Assembly (NCBI RefSeq): GCF_904849725.1
Contig: NC_058524.1
Span: forward strand, 486,521,763-486,585,762
Reading direction: 5' to 3'
Origin: Hordeum vulgare subsp. vulgare
Taxonomy: Eukaryota; Streptophyta; Magnoliopsida; Poales; Poaceae
Length of the DNA: 64,000 nt
The notes beneath the pieces are model-generated. The model made no database searches. It was not told the DNA's origin and saw only the letters and a program-made list of their open reading frames with translations. Position numbers and translations under genes: made by a program. Below are positions 43,223-55,515 of the stretch, one piece after another (positions within the stretch are counted from its first letter, which is position 1; each line of letters starts with the position of its first letter).

Positions 43223-43761
43223 AGAAACTCCATGCAGATGGATCGTTTGGACTCACTTGATTTTGAATCGCTTGAGACATGCAAATCATACCACATGGGC
43301 AAGATGACTGAAGCCCTCGTTTTCCAGTAAGATGGAACAAGAAAGTAACTTGTTGGAAGTAATACATTTTGATGTGTGCAGTCCAATGAGTGCTGAGGCA
43401 CGCAGTGGATATCGTTATGTTCTTACTTCACTCACGATTTGAGTAGATACAGGAGTATTTGCTTGATGAATCACAAGTCTGAAATATTCAAAGTTCAAGC
43501 TATTTCAGAGTGAAGATTGTCGTGACAAGAGGAAAAAATATCTACAATATGATCATGGAGATGAATATATGAGTTGCAAGTTTGGTACACAGTTAAGACA
43601 ATGTGGAAATTGTTTCACAACTAATGCCACCTGGAACACCATGGTGTGATGGTGTGTCCGAACATCATAGCCGCACCCTATTGGATACGGTGCATACTAT
43701 GATGTCTCTTATCGGATTATCACTATCGTTTTTGGGTTAGGCATTAGAGACAACCGCATTC
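43223..43761 (+). pseudogene. Copia-4 integrase remnant
   Basis: This continues the pre-integrase and integrase region after CACTA-1: CHMGKMT-like near 43295, a decayed HFDVCSPMSAEARSGYRY near 43367, the equivalent of RSDRGGEY at about 43545-43570 (now YDHGDEY), a PPGTP-like stretch near 43630, and ends in the TAAF motif where solo LTR-2 inserted (CATTC at 43757-43761). Several frameshifts. Confidence 0.8.
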
Positions 43762-45123
43762 TGTAAGCGCATCTAGTGCCCCTTAGTGATTTTGGTGATT
43801 TGAAGACTTATAGGTTAAGAGACTGATATGTTTGTGAGTGTACACATGCTCTATAAGTTGCTGAGGAGTTTGAGTTATCCGATGAATATCGACCCCTAAT
43901 AATGTATGTCTTTAGGTGAAAACTTTGGCCTTTCCTAGAACACTTTGATCGTGAAGAAATTGCGATGAAATTGACATTCCTCATGAATATATTGAAGATG
44001 AGGAATTCAGTGTGTCGTGAAGAAAACACTCGGAAGACTTTGAAGCGTGAAGATTTACTCTTTCTGTTTCATTCTCTTTACTCTTGAGTCGTAGGACCAC
44101 CGTACTGTTAAAGGGGGTCGAGGTAAAACTACGGAATGATTTTCCTCATGATGCTCAACCCAAGCCTAAATCTACCAAAGCCTTAAAGTGAGGAATGTGA
44201 GAGACATGAGGACTTTCACAGTTGAAAGTTCCGACCATTGCCGCCCCACGCATCACCTCACCGATCTTATCCACCCAACGGTCTTATTATTAAAGGGCAT
44301 TTTTGTCAAATCATGTCGGGATGCTCCTAGGCTATAAATAGCCGCCCCCACAACCACTAGCTGGTTGGCTGTTCCCAAAGAGACTGACACTCTTCATTTA
44401 GAGCAACCCAAATTCCTCAGAGTCTTCGAGAGAAAATCATCAAGTGAGGAAATACCCAAACACCAAACCCAAACCAAAAACCCAAGTGATTGAGCATCAC
44501 CGAAGAAGTTGTTCATGTGTGGAACCCACGTTTGTTACCTTTGAGGACTGTGTATCCTCCAGACGGTTAGGCGTCATGGTCTAGAGCATCAACCAATCTA
44601 TTGTGGATCATCGAGTGACCGAGTTTGTGAGGGTTTGGAAGTCTGCACTGAAGACTTGGGCGAGGACTATGTGTCCTTAGCTCAAAGAGAATACGGTAGG
44701 GACTGTGTGTCCTTTTGGTTTCAATACCAAGCAGCTCCGAACCAGACGTACAACTGTCACATCAGTTGGAGCTGGGTCATCAACAACTGTCTTCATCAAG
44801 CTACGGGTTCTATTTCTCCAACTCTTTCATTTCCTCAATTGTATGTTGAAGAGCTTCATCTGTACTATTTGAATAATTTGTCTGAAGACTTTCTCTGAAT
44901 TTCCTCAACCTCAAATTCTTCACTTGAGTTAATCTTCACCTGTTTACTCTATACTTGCGAACTGTGCAAACCGAATCTCAGAAATCTCATCGAGTACATT
45001 TCTGTAGTCGTTTTTGCACACCTGATCATGTACTATTTCCGCTGCACTCAGCTCATGACTCAGGACTTTCCTCACAAGGAATTTACTCAGTGATGAAATT
45101 ATAAAAATCTCCTATTCACCCCC

Positions 45124-45705
45124 TGATACGTCTCCAACTTATCTATAATTTTTGATGGTTCCATGCTATTATCTTGTCAAATTTGGATGTTTTATATGCA
45201 TGAACATGCTATTTTATATCTTTTTTGGGACTAACCTATTAACTCAGCGCCAAGTGCTAGTTTTTGTTTTTTCCGTTTTTTTTGGCTCATTTTCAGACGG
45301 AGTCCAAATGGAATGAAACTTTACGATGATTTTTTTGGACCGAAAGAGACCCCCGAAGCTTTGGGAGAAGGCCAGATGGGCCATGAGGGAGTCACAAGCC
45401 CTCACGCCGCCACTACCCCCTGGTGGTGGCGCGCAGGCTTGTGACCTCCTCGTAGGCCCAAATGACGCAATTCCACCGCCATAAATTCCTATAAATTCAG
45501 AAACCCCCAAAAAGAAACCTAGATCGGGAGTTCCGCCGCCGCAAGCCTCTGTAGCCACCAAAAACCAATCTGGAGCCCGTTCCGGCACCCTGCCGGAGGG
45601 GGAATCCATCTCCGGTGGCCATCTTCATCATCCCGGCAATCTCCATGACGAGGAGGGAGTAGTTCTCCCTGGGGGCTGAGGGTATGCACCAGTAGCTCTG
45701 TGTTT

Positions 45706-45760
<55 letters not shown>

Positions 45761-46814
45761 TTCTTGAGATGTCTTGATCTCGATGTACCATGGGCTTTGC
45801 TACTATAGTTGGATCTTATGATGTTCTTCCCCCCTCTCCTTCTTGTAATGAATTGAGTTTCCCCTTTGGAGTTATCTTATCAGATTGAGTCTTTGAGAAC
45901 ACTTGATGTATGTCTTGCACGTGTCTATCTGCTGTGATCAACTGCGGGTTTGTGACAATTGGGAACCTATGCATATGGGTTGGCACACGTGGATTCATGT
46001 GAGTACTTGATGTATGTTTTGGTGATCAACTCGTGGGTTCGTGACATTGGGAACCTATGCACAGGGGTTGGCACACGTTTTGACTCTCTGGTAGAAACTT
46101 TGGGGCACTCTTTGAAGTTCTATGTGTTGGTTGAATAGATGATTCTGAGATTATGTGATGCATATCGTATAATCATGCCCACGGATAATTGAGGTGACAA
46201 TGGAGTATCTATGTGACATTAGGGTCTTGGTTGATATGTATCTTAAGGTGTTATTCTAGTACGAACTCTATGATAGATCAATCAGAAAGAATAACTTTGT
46301 GGTGGTTTCGTACCCGACAATAATCTCTTCGTTTGTTCCCCGCTATTAGTGACTTTGGAGGGACTCTTTATTGCATGTTGAGGGCTAGTTATATGATCCA
46401 ATTATGTTATCATTGTTGAGAGAACTTCACTAGTGAAAGTATGAACCCTAGGCCTTGTTTCCACGCATTGCAATACCGTTCGTGCTCACTTTTACCATTT
46501 GTTACCTTACTGTTTTTGTAATTTCAGATTACAAAAACCTATATCTACCATCCATATTGCACTTGTTTCACCATCTCTTCGCCGAACTAGTGCACCTATA
46601 CAATTTACCATTGTATTGGGTGTGTTGGGGACACAAGAGACTCTTTGTTATTTGGTTGCAGGGTTGCTTAAGAGAGACCATCTTCATCCTACGCCTCCCA
46701 CGGATTGATAAACCTTAGGTCACCCACTTGAGGGAAAATTTCTACTGTCCTACAAACCTCTGCACTTGGAGGCCCAACAACGTCTACAAGAAGAAGGTTG
46801 CGTAGTAGACATCA
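45124..46814 (+). repeat. Gypsy-1 5' LTR with expanded CT microsatellite
   Basis: A 1691-bp LTR, TGATACGTCTCCAACTTATC..GTAGACATCA. TATAAATT lies at 45490-45497. A CT microsatellite spans 45709-45757, (CT)24 plus one base, against (CT)6 in the 3' LTR. The minus frame at 45519-45791 is an ER-repeat shadow of it. Confidence 0.95.
45709..45757 (+). repeat. (CT)n microsatellite, expanded in 5' LTR
   Basis: 49 bases of CT repeat. The matching site in the 3' LTR (59602-59614) has 13 bases. The difference of 36 accounts for nearly all of the 37-bp length difference between the two LTRs. Confidence 0.97.
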
Positions 46815-46823
46815 AGATCTTTT

Positions 46824-46842
46824 CTGGCGCCGTTGCCGGGGA
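46824..46842 (+). other. Gypsy-1 primer-binding site (tRNA-Asp)
   Basis: TGGCGCCGTTGCCGGGGA follows the 5' LTR after about nine bases. It is complementary to the 3' end of plant tRNA-Asp(GTC) including CCA. Confidence 0.9.
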
Positions 46843-46925
46843 GGTTAGCGCTTGAAGGTATATCTTTAGATCTTGCAATCAAATCTTTTTGTTTCTTGTT
46901 CTTTCTCTAGAAAATTACAAAAAAA

Positions 46926-47740
46926 ATGGAATTGAGGATGCCTCATATGTTCCATCTTTTCAATGTCTTTCGTGAGCATGATGGGAAGGCAAATTGTGCT
47001 CAAGTACTGAAAGAAGAATTACATAGAATGCTTGGCATAGAATACATGAATGATGAGCATGATTGCAATGTTCTTAGCATGAATTCTTTTAATACCCATG
47101 ATGCTAATGATATGCAAAGCCACAAGCTTGGGGATGCTATATTTCATGAAGATGATCTTTTTAGTTCTTCCACTTTGAATGATCAAAATCATTTTGATGA
47201 AAGCATGCCCCTATCTATGATGATTATTGTGAGGATACTTATGCTTTGAAGAAGAGGGATGATAAAACTTGTCATACTTTCGAAAACCCCTTTGCTAAAC
47301 CTTGCTTTTTCATTGTGGACACAATTTGTAGTGCTCAAGTCTTTTACGATACTCCCACTACTATTCTTGAGAATAGATTTCCTTATGTGGAGAGTAGTAA
47401 AGTTTCTATGCTTGTAGATCATGAAAAGAATGCCTTAGGTGCTGGTTATATTTTTGAATTCATTCATGATGCTACTGAAAATTACTATGAGAGAGGATCA
47501 TATGCTTCTACTTATTGCAATAGTATCAAGCTTCCTCTCCATATGTTGAAATTTTTGTTGCCTTCCTATGCTAGTTGATTCTTGCTCCAATAAATTGTTT
47601 GATCACAAAATCCCTATGCATAGGAAGTGGGTTAGACTTAAATGTGCTAGCCATTTGCTCCATGATGCTCTCGTTGTGTTTCAATCCTTACCTTTTGTGT
47701 GAGCATCCTTGAAATCAATGTCTAGCTAAGGGCGTTAAAC
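46926..47740 (+). pseudogene. Gypsy-1 non-canonical internal frame, decayed
   Basis: The frames at 46926-47249 and 47246-47578 overlap by four bases and were probably one protein. They are rich in Asp, His and Asn (ANDMQSHKLGDAIFHEDDLF; SMLVDHEKNALGAGYIFEFI; HDATENYYERGSYAS). Further decayed codons run on to about 47740. From memory this protein type recurs in non-autonomous Triticeae gypsy elements and has no assigned function. It contains no gag zinc knuckle or polymerase motif. At least one frameshift and several stops separate the parts. Confidence 0.55.
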
Positions 47741-48708
47741 GATAGCGCTTGTTGGGAGGCAACCCAACGAATCTATCCTTTTTATTTATGTTTTGTGTTT
47801 TCCACACTTTCATAATTCTGTTATGATTGTGTTTTTTGTGTTTCTTTTTGCGTTTGTGCCAAGCAAAACCATTATGATTAGTCTTGGGATGATCGTTTGG
47901 TCATGCTGGAAAAGACAGAAACTTTCTGCTCACTTAAAGAATTTTCATTTTTTTATGTAAGAGCTTTTGAGTTGATTATTTTTGCTTCTGATTGCGACAC
48001 AAATTCTTCAGACTATCGTAATTTTTCAGAATTTTTGAAGTACTAGAGGTACACGAAATATACAGATTGCTACAAACTGGTCTGCTGTTAACAGATTCTA
48101 TTTTTGTTGTGTTGGTTGCTTATTTTGATGAAACTATGGATAGTATCGGAGGGTATTAGCCATGGAAGATTGAAAATACAGTAACCCAACATCAGCATAA
48201 GTATAATTTAAGTTTGCTACAGTACCTAAGGAAGTGGTGGTTTGCTTTCTCATACTAATGTTATCACGAGTTTCTGTTTAAGTTTTGTGTTGTGAAGTTT
48301 CCAAGTTTTGGGTGAAGTTCTTATGGACAAAGAGATAAAGAGTGGCAAGAGATCAAGCTTGGGGATGCCCAAGTCACCCCAAGAGATTCAAGGATGCCGT
48401 AAAATCCTAAGCTTGGGGATGCCCCCAGGAAGGCATTCCTTCTTTCGTCTTCGATCCATCGGTAACGTTACTTGGGGCTATATTTTTATTCACCACAGGT
48501 TATGTGTTTTGCTTGGAGCGTATTGTATCGTAGGAGTCTTTTATTTTATTTTGTTGTGACACAATCATCCTTGCTGCACACCTAGAGAGATAGACATGCA
48601 CTCACAGTGATTTTGTCGAGCTTCACTTATATCTTTTGCTAGACAATTCAGCTCACATGCGCTTCACTTATATCTTTTGAGCTAGATACTTTTGCTCTAT
48701 GTGCTTCA
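47741..48708 (+). other. Gypsy-1 internal untranslated region, left of Copia-3
   Basis: No gene. The motif AAGCTTGGGGATGCCC occurs at about 48356 and 48410 and again, as the polypurine tract, at about 59004. The frame at 48308-48559 is not conserved in any way I can see. Confidence 0.5.
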
Positions 48709-50541
48709 TGTTGGAAATATGCCCTAGAGGCAATAATAATTAGTTATTATTATATTTCTTTGTTCATGATAATCGTTTATTATCCATGCTATAATTGTAT
48801 TGATTGGAAACACAATACTTGTGTGGATACATAGACAAAACACTGTCCCTAGTAAACCTCTAGTTGACTACCTCGTTGATCAAAGATGGTCAAGGTTTCC
48901 TGGCCATAGGCAAGTGTTGTTACTTGTTAACGGGATCACATCATTAGGAGAATCATGTGATGGACTAGACCCAAACTAATAGACGTAGCATGTTGATCGT
49001 GTCATTTTGTTGCTACTGTTTTCTGCGTGTCAAGTATTTGTTCCTATGACCATGAGATCATATAACTCACTGACACCGGAGGAATTCTTTGTGTGTATCA
49101 AACGTCGCAATGTAACTGGGTGACTATAAATATGCTCTACGGGTATCTTCGAAGGTGTTCGTTGCGTTAGTATGGATCAAGACTGGGATTTCTCACTCCG
49201 TATGACGGAGAGGTATCTCGGGGCCCACTCGGTAATACAACATCACACACAAGCCTTGCAAGCAATGTGACTTAGTGTAAGTTGCGGGATCTTGTATTAC
49301 GGAACGAGTAAAGAGACTTGCCGGTAAACGAGATTGAAATAGGTATGCGGATACTGACGATCGAATCTCGGGCAAGTAACATACCGAAGGACAAAGGGAA
49401 TGACATACGGGATTATATGAATCCTTGGAACTGAGGTTCAAACGATAAGATCTTCGTAGAATATGTAGGATCCAATATGGGCATCGAGGTCCCGCTATTG
49501 GATATTGATCGAGGAGTCACCCGGGTCATGTCTACATAGTTCTCGAACCCGCAGGGTCTGCACACTTAAGGTTCGACGATGTTTTATGCGTATTTGAGTT
49601 ATATGGTTGGTTACCGAATGTTGTTCGGAGTCTCGGATGGGATCACGGATGTCACGAGGGTTTCCGGAATGGTCCAGAGATGAAGATTGATATATAGGAT
49701 GACCTCATTTGGTTACCGGAAAGTTTTCGGGCATTACCGGAAAAGTTTCGGGCTCATCGGTAGTGTACCGGGAGTGCCGGGAGGGGTGACGGGGACCATC
49801 GAGAGGGGTGTCACGCCCCAAGGGGTCTCATGGGCTATGGGAAGAGATAAACCAGCCCATAGTGGGCTGGAATAAGTTCCCACTAAGGCCCATAAGGTTT
49901 GAGAAGGGAAAAACACAAGGTGGAAAGAGTTTCCAAGTGGGAAGGTGAAATCCTACTCCAAGTAGGATTGGAATAGGACTCCTCGACCTCAAATTTCGGC
50001 CAAACCTTGAGGGTTTGAGGCTGCCACCTCCCCTCCCTCCCTCCTATATATACTGAGGTATTAGGGCTGATTTGAGACAACTTTTGCCACGGCAGCCCGA
50101 CCACATACCTCCACGGTTTTACCTCTAGATCGCGTTTCTGCGGAGCTCGGGCGGAGCCTTGCTGAGATTAGATCACCACCAACCTCCGGAGTACCGTCAC
50201 GCTGCCGGAGAACTCATCTACCTCTCCGTCTCTCTTGCTGGATCAAGAAGGACGGAGATCATCGTCGAGCTGTACGTGTGCTGAACGCGGAGGTGTCGTC
50301 CGTTCGGCACTAGATCGGAGCGGATCGTGGGACGGATCGCGGGACGGTTCGTGGGACGGTTCGCGGGGCGGATCGAGGGACGTGAGGACGTTCCACTACA
50401 TCAACCGCGTTTCTTAACGCTTGTGCTGTGTGATTTACAAGGGTACGTAGATCGGAAATCCCCTCTCGTAGATGGACATCACCATGATAGGTCTTCGTGC
50501 GCGTAGGAAATTTTTTGTTTCCCATGCGACGTTCCCCAACA
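48709..50541 (+). repeat. Copia-3 5' LTR
   Basis: A 1833-bp LTR, TGTTGGAAATATGCCC..TTCCCCAACA; TATATATA at 50045-50052. Near-identical to 55516-57347. Frames at 49193-50591 are shadows. Confidence 0.95.
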
Positions 50542-50542
50542 G

Positions 50543-50559
50543 TGGCATCATGAGCTAGG
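50543..50559 (+). other. Copia-3 primer-binding site (altered tRNA-iMet type)
   Basis: TGGCATCATGAGCTAGG. Compared with TGGTATCAGAGC it has a substitution and a T insertion in the core, so primer pairing would be weaker than in Copia-2. Confidence 0.8.
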
Positions 50560-51799
50560 TTCATGGGTATATGTCTTCTCGAGTAGAACACAAAAGTTTT
50601 TTATGGGCGGTGATGTGCGTTTTGCTGCCCTCCTTAGTCTTTTCTTGATTCCGGGTATTGTTGGATCGAAGCGGCTCGGACCGACATTACTCGTATGCTT
50701 ACGAGAGACTGGTTTCATCGCTACGAGTAACTCCGTTGCTCAAAGATGACCGGCGAGTGTCAGTTTCTCCAACTTTAGTTGAATCGGATTTGACCGAGGA
50801 GGTCCTTGGACGAGGTTAAATAGAAATTCATATATCTCCGTTGTGGTGTTTGCGTAAGTAAGATGCAATCCTACTAGATACCCATGGTCACCACGTAAAA
50901 CATGCAACAACAATTAGAGGACGTCTAACTTGTTTTTGCAGGGTATGCTTGTGATGTGATATGGCCAACGATGTGATGTGATATATTGGATGTATGAGAT
51001 GATCATGTTGTAATAGTTAATATCGACTTGCACGTCGATGGTACGGCAACCGGCAGGAGCCATAGGGTTGTCTTTAAACTAACGTTTGTGCTTGCAGATG
51101 CGTTTACTATATTGCTAGGACGTAGCTTTAGTAGTAATAGCATGAGTAGCACGACAACCCCGATGGCGACACATTGATGGAGATCATGGTGTGAAGCCGG
51201 TGACAAGAAGATCGTGCCGGTGCTTTGGTGATGGAGATCAAGAAGCACATGATGATGGCCATATCATGTCACTTATGAATTGCATGTGATGTTAATCCTT
51301 TATGCACCTTATCTTGCTTAGAATGACGGTAGCATTATGAGGTAATCTCTCACTAAAATTTCAAGACGAAATTGTGTTCTCCCCGACTGTGCACCGTTGC
51401 GACAGTTCTTCATTTCGATACACCACGTGATGATCGGGTGTGATAGACTCAACGTTCACATACAACGGGTGCAAAACAGTTGCACATGCGGAACACTCGG
51501 GTTAAGCTTGACGAGCCTAGAATGTGCAGACATGGCCTCGAAACACATGAGACCGAAAGGTCGAGCATGAATCGTATAGTTGATATGATTAGCATAGAGA
51601 TGCTTACCACTGAAACTATTCTCGACTCACGTGATGATCGGACTTGAGATAGTGGATTTGGATCATGTACCACTCAAATGACTAGAGAGATGTACTTTTT
51701 GAGTGGGAGTTCTTAAGTAATATGATTAATTGAACTAATTGTCATGAACATAGTCTAATGGTCTTTGCGAATTACGATGTAGCTTGCGCTATAGCTCTA
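50560..51799 (+). other. Copia-3 untranslated leader
   Basis: Co-linear with the other copia leaders. It contains the conserved CTTGTTTTTGCAGGGT at about 50928-50943. No gene. The minus frames at 51003-51673 are shadows. Confidence 0.7.
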
Positions 51800-54700
51800 C
51801 TGTTTTTTATATGTTCCTAGAGAAAATTTAGTTGAAAGTTGATAGTAGCAAACTTTGCAGACTGAGTCTGTAAAACCGAGGATTGTCCTCGTTGCTGCGC
51901 AGAAGGCTTATGTCCTTAATGCACCATTCGGTGTGCTGCACCTCGAGCATCGTCTGTAGATGTTGTGAACATCCGACATACACGTTTCTGATGACTACAC
52001 GATAGTTCAGTACAAACTACTTAATGGCTTAGAAGCAAGGTGCCGAAGACGTTTTGAAACATCACGGAACATGAGAGATGTTCTAAAGAGATGAAATTGT
52101 GATTTCATGCTTGTGCCCTTGTTAAGAGGTATGAGACCTCCGACAAGATTCTTTGTCCACGAAGTAAAGGAGAAAAGTTCAATCTTGAGCGTGTGCTCAG
52201 ATTATCTGAGTACGACAATCACTTGAATCAAGTGGGAGTTGATCTTCCAGATAAGATAGTGATGGTTCTCCAAAGTCACCGCCACCAAGCTGTGAGAGCT
52301 TCGTGATGAACTATAATATATCAAGGATAGATACAATGATCCTTGAGCGATTCACGATGTTTGACACTGCGAGAGTAGAAATCAAGAAGGAGCATCAATA
52401 GTTGATGGTTAGTAAAACCACTAAGTTTCGAGAAAGGCAAGGGCTAGAAGGGATACTTCGTGAAACGGCAAAGCAGTTGCTGCATTAATGAAGAGACCCC
52501 AGATTAAACCCAAGCCCGGGACTAAGTGCTTCTGTTATGAGGGGAACGGTCACTGAGGCGGAGCAACTCTAGATACTTGGTAGATAAGAAGGTTGGCAAA
52601 AGTCGAATGAAGTATATTTGATATACATGATGTTGATGTGTACTTTACTAGTACTCCTAGTAGCACGAGGGTATTGGATACTGGTTCGGTTGCTAAGTGA
52701 TTAGTAACACGAAATGAAAGCTACGGCATAAACGGAGACTAGCTAAAGGCGAGGTGACGATACGTGTTGGAAGTGTTTCCAAGGTTGATATGATCAAACG
52801 TCGCATGCTCCCTCTACCATCGGGATTGGTGTTAAACCTAAATAATTGTTATTTGGTGCTTGCGTTAAGCATGAACATGATTGGATCGTGTTTATTGCAA
52901 TACGATTATTCATTTAAAGAGAATAATGGTCACTCTATTTTCTTGAATAAACACCTTCAATGGTTTATTGAATCTCGATTGTAGTGTTACACATGTTCAT
53001 GATATTGGTGCCAAAATATACGAGGTAATGATGATAGTACTACTTACTTGTGGCACTGCCGCTTGAGTCATGTTGGTATAAATTGCATGAAGAGGCTCCA
53101 TGCTGAAGGATCTTTATACTCACTTGATTTTGAATCACTAGTGATATGCAAATCATACCACATGAGCAAGGCCTTGTTTTCATTGAGATGAAACAAGATA
53201 GTAACTTGTTGGAAGTGATACATTTTGATGTATGCAGTCCAATGGGTGCTGAGGCACGCAGTGGATATCTTTATGTTCTTACTTCAATGACGATTTGAGT
53301 AGATACAAGAGTATTTACTTAATGAATCACAAGTCTGAAATATTGAAAAGTTCAATTCTGTTTAGGAGTGAAGTTCGTCGTAACAAGAGGATAAACTGTC
53401 TACGATATGATCATAGAAATGAATATCTGAGTTACGAGTTTTGGTACGCAGTTAAGACAATGTGGAAATTGTTTTGCAGTTCATGCCACCTGGAACATCA
53501 TAGTGTGATGATGTGTCTGAACGTCATAGCCACGCACTATTTGGTATGGTACATGCTATGATGTCTCTTATCGAATTACCACTATCGTTTATGGGTTATG
53601 CATTAGAGACAACGGCATCCACTTTAAATAGGGCACCGCGTATTTCCGTTGAGATGACACAGTATAGACTGAGGTTTAGAGAAATCTAAACTGTCGTTTC
53701 TTGAAAGTTTGGGGCTTCGACACTTATGTGAAAAAGTTTCAGTCTGATAAGCTCGAACCCAAAGCGGATAAATGCATCTTCATAGGATATCGAAAACAGT
53801 TGGGTACATCTCCTATCTCAGATTCGAAAGCAAAGTGTTTGTTTCTAGAAACGGATCCTTTCTCGAGGAAAGGTTTCTCTCGAAAGAATTGAGTGGGAGG
53901 GTGGTAGAACTTGATGAGGTTATTGAACCATCACTTCAACCAGTGTGTATCAGGGCGCAGGAAGTTGTTCCAGTGGCGCCTACACCAATTGAAGTGAAAG
54001 CTGATGATGGCGATCATCGAGCATCGGATCAAGTTACTACAAACCTCGTAGGTTGACAAGGTCGCGTACTACTGCAGAGTGGTATAGTAACCCTGTCTTG
54101 GAGGTCATGTTGTTGAGCAACAGTGAACCTACGAGTTATGGAGAAAGCAATGGTGGGCCCGGATTCCGACAAATGGCTGGAGGCCATGAAATCCGAGAGA
54201 GGATCCATGTATGAAAACAAAGTGTAGACTTTGGAAGAACTACTTGATGGTCATAGGACTATTGAGTAAAGATGGATCTTTAAAAGGAAGACAGACGATG
54301 ATGGTGATAAGTCACTATTAAGAAAAGCTCGACTTGTCACAAAGATGTTTCCGACAAGATCAAACAGTTGACTATGATGAGACTTTCTCACTCGTAGCGA
54401 TGCTAAAAGTCTGTTAGAATTATGTTAGTAGTTGTTGCATTATTTTTGAAATATTGCACATAGGATGTCAAAACATTGTTTCCTCGATGGTTTCCTTGAG
54501 CAAACATTGTATGTGATACAACCAGAAGGTTTTGTCGATCCTAAAGATACTAACAAGTATGCAAGCTCCAGCGATCCTTCAATGGACTGGTGCAAGCATC
54601 TCGGAGTTGGAATATACACTTTGATGAGATGATCAAAGATTTTGGGTTTGTACAAGGTTTATGAGAAACTTGTATTTCCAAAGAAGTGAGTGGGAGCACT

Positions 54701-55470
54701 ATAGAATTTCTGATAAGTATATGTGGTTGACATATTGTTGATCAGAAGTAATGTAGAATTTTTGTGAAGCATAAAAGGTTGTTTGAAAGGAGTTTTTCAA
54801 AGGAATACCTGGATTGAGCTACTTGAACGTTGAGCATCAAGATCTATGGAGATAGATCAAAACGCTTAATAGAAGTTTCAACAAGATGCATGCCTTGACA
54901 AGTTTTTGAAGGAATTCGAAATAGATCAGCAAAGAAGGAGTTCTTGACTGTGTTGTAAGGTGTGAATTTGAGTAAGACTCAAAACCCGACCACGGCAGAA
55001 TAAAGAGAATAGACGAAGGTCATCTTCTATGCCTTAGCTGTAGACTCTAAAGTATGCCATGCTGAGTACCGCACCTGATGTGTGCCTTGCAGCAAGTCTG
55101 TTAAGAGGTATACAGAGTGATCCAGGATTGAATCACTGATCAGCGGTCAAAGTTATCCTTAGTAACTAAATAGACTAAGGAATTTTTCTCGATTATGGAG
55201 GTGGTTAAAGAGTTCGTCGTAAAGGGTTACATTGATGCAAGCTTTGACACTAATCCGAATAACTATGAGTAGTGAAACGAATTCGTATAGTATAGTAGAT
55301 ATTTGGAGCATTTCCGAATAGCACGTAGTAGCAACATCTATAAGATGACATAAAGATTTGTAATGAACGCACGGATCTGAAAGTTTCAGAACCGTTGATT
55401 AAAACCTCTCTCACGAGCAAGACGTGATCAGACCCCAGAACTATATGGGTGTTGGATTCATTGAAATCAC
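51800..55470 (+). pseudogene. Copia-3 gag-pol, heavily decayed
   Basis: The gag, knuckle (broken at 52527-52556), protease (DTGSVAK near 52680), integrase (decayed GVSERHN area near 53510; VWGFDTYVKKFQ at 53706; DKCIFIGY), reverse transcriptase (DPKDTNKYASS, VSGSTIEFLISICG near 54690) and RNase H (VKGYIDASFDTNPNN near 55220) regions are in order. The recognisable frames are 52754-52984, 53295-53561, 53701-53892 and 53772-54056. The YVDD catalytic box is lost (frame disrupted near 54730). Decay matches that of Copia-4 at many sites, so it was inherited, not acquired after insertion. Confidence 0.9.
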
Positions 55471-55515
55471 ATGGTGATGTGAACTAGATTATTGACTCTA
55501 GTGCAAGTGGGAGAC

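Noticed and set aside
43762..45123. Frame 44635-44898 as a host gene
   Set aside because: It lies inside solo LTR-2, and similar frames are typical of that LTR type.
45519..45791. Minus frame with a long Arg-Glu repeat
   Set aside because: It is the translation of the (CT)n microsatellite in the Gypsy-1 LTR; the copy in the other LTR has only a short version.
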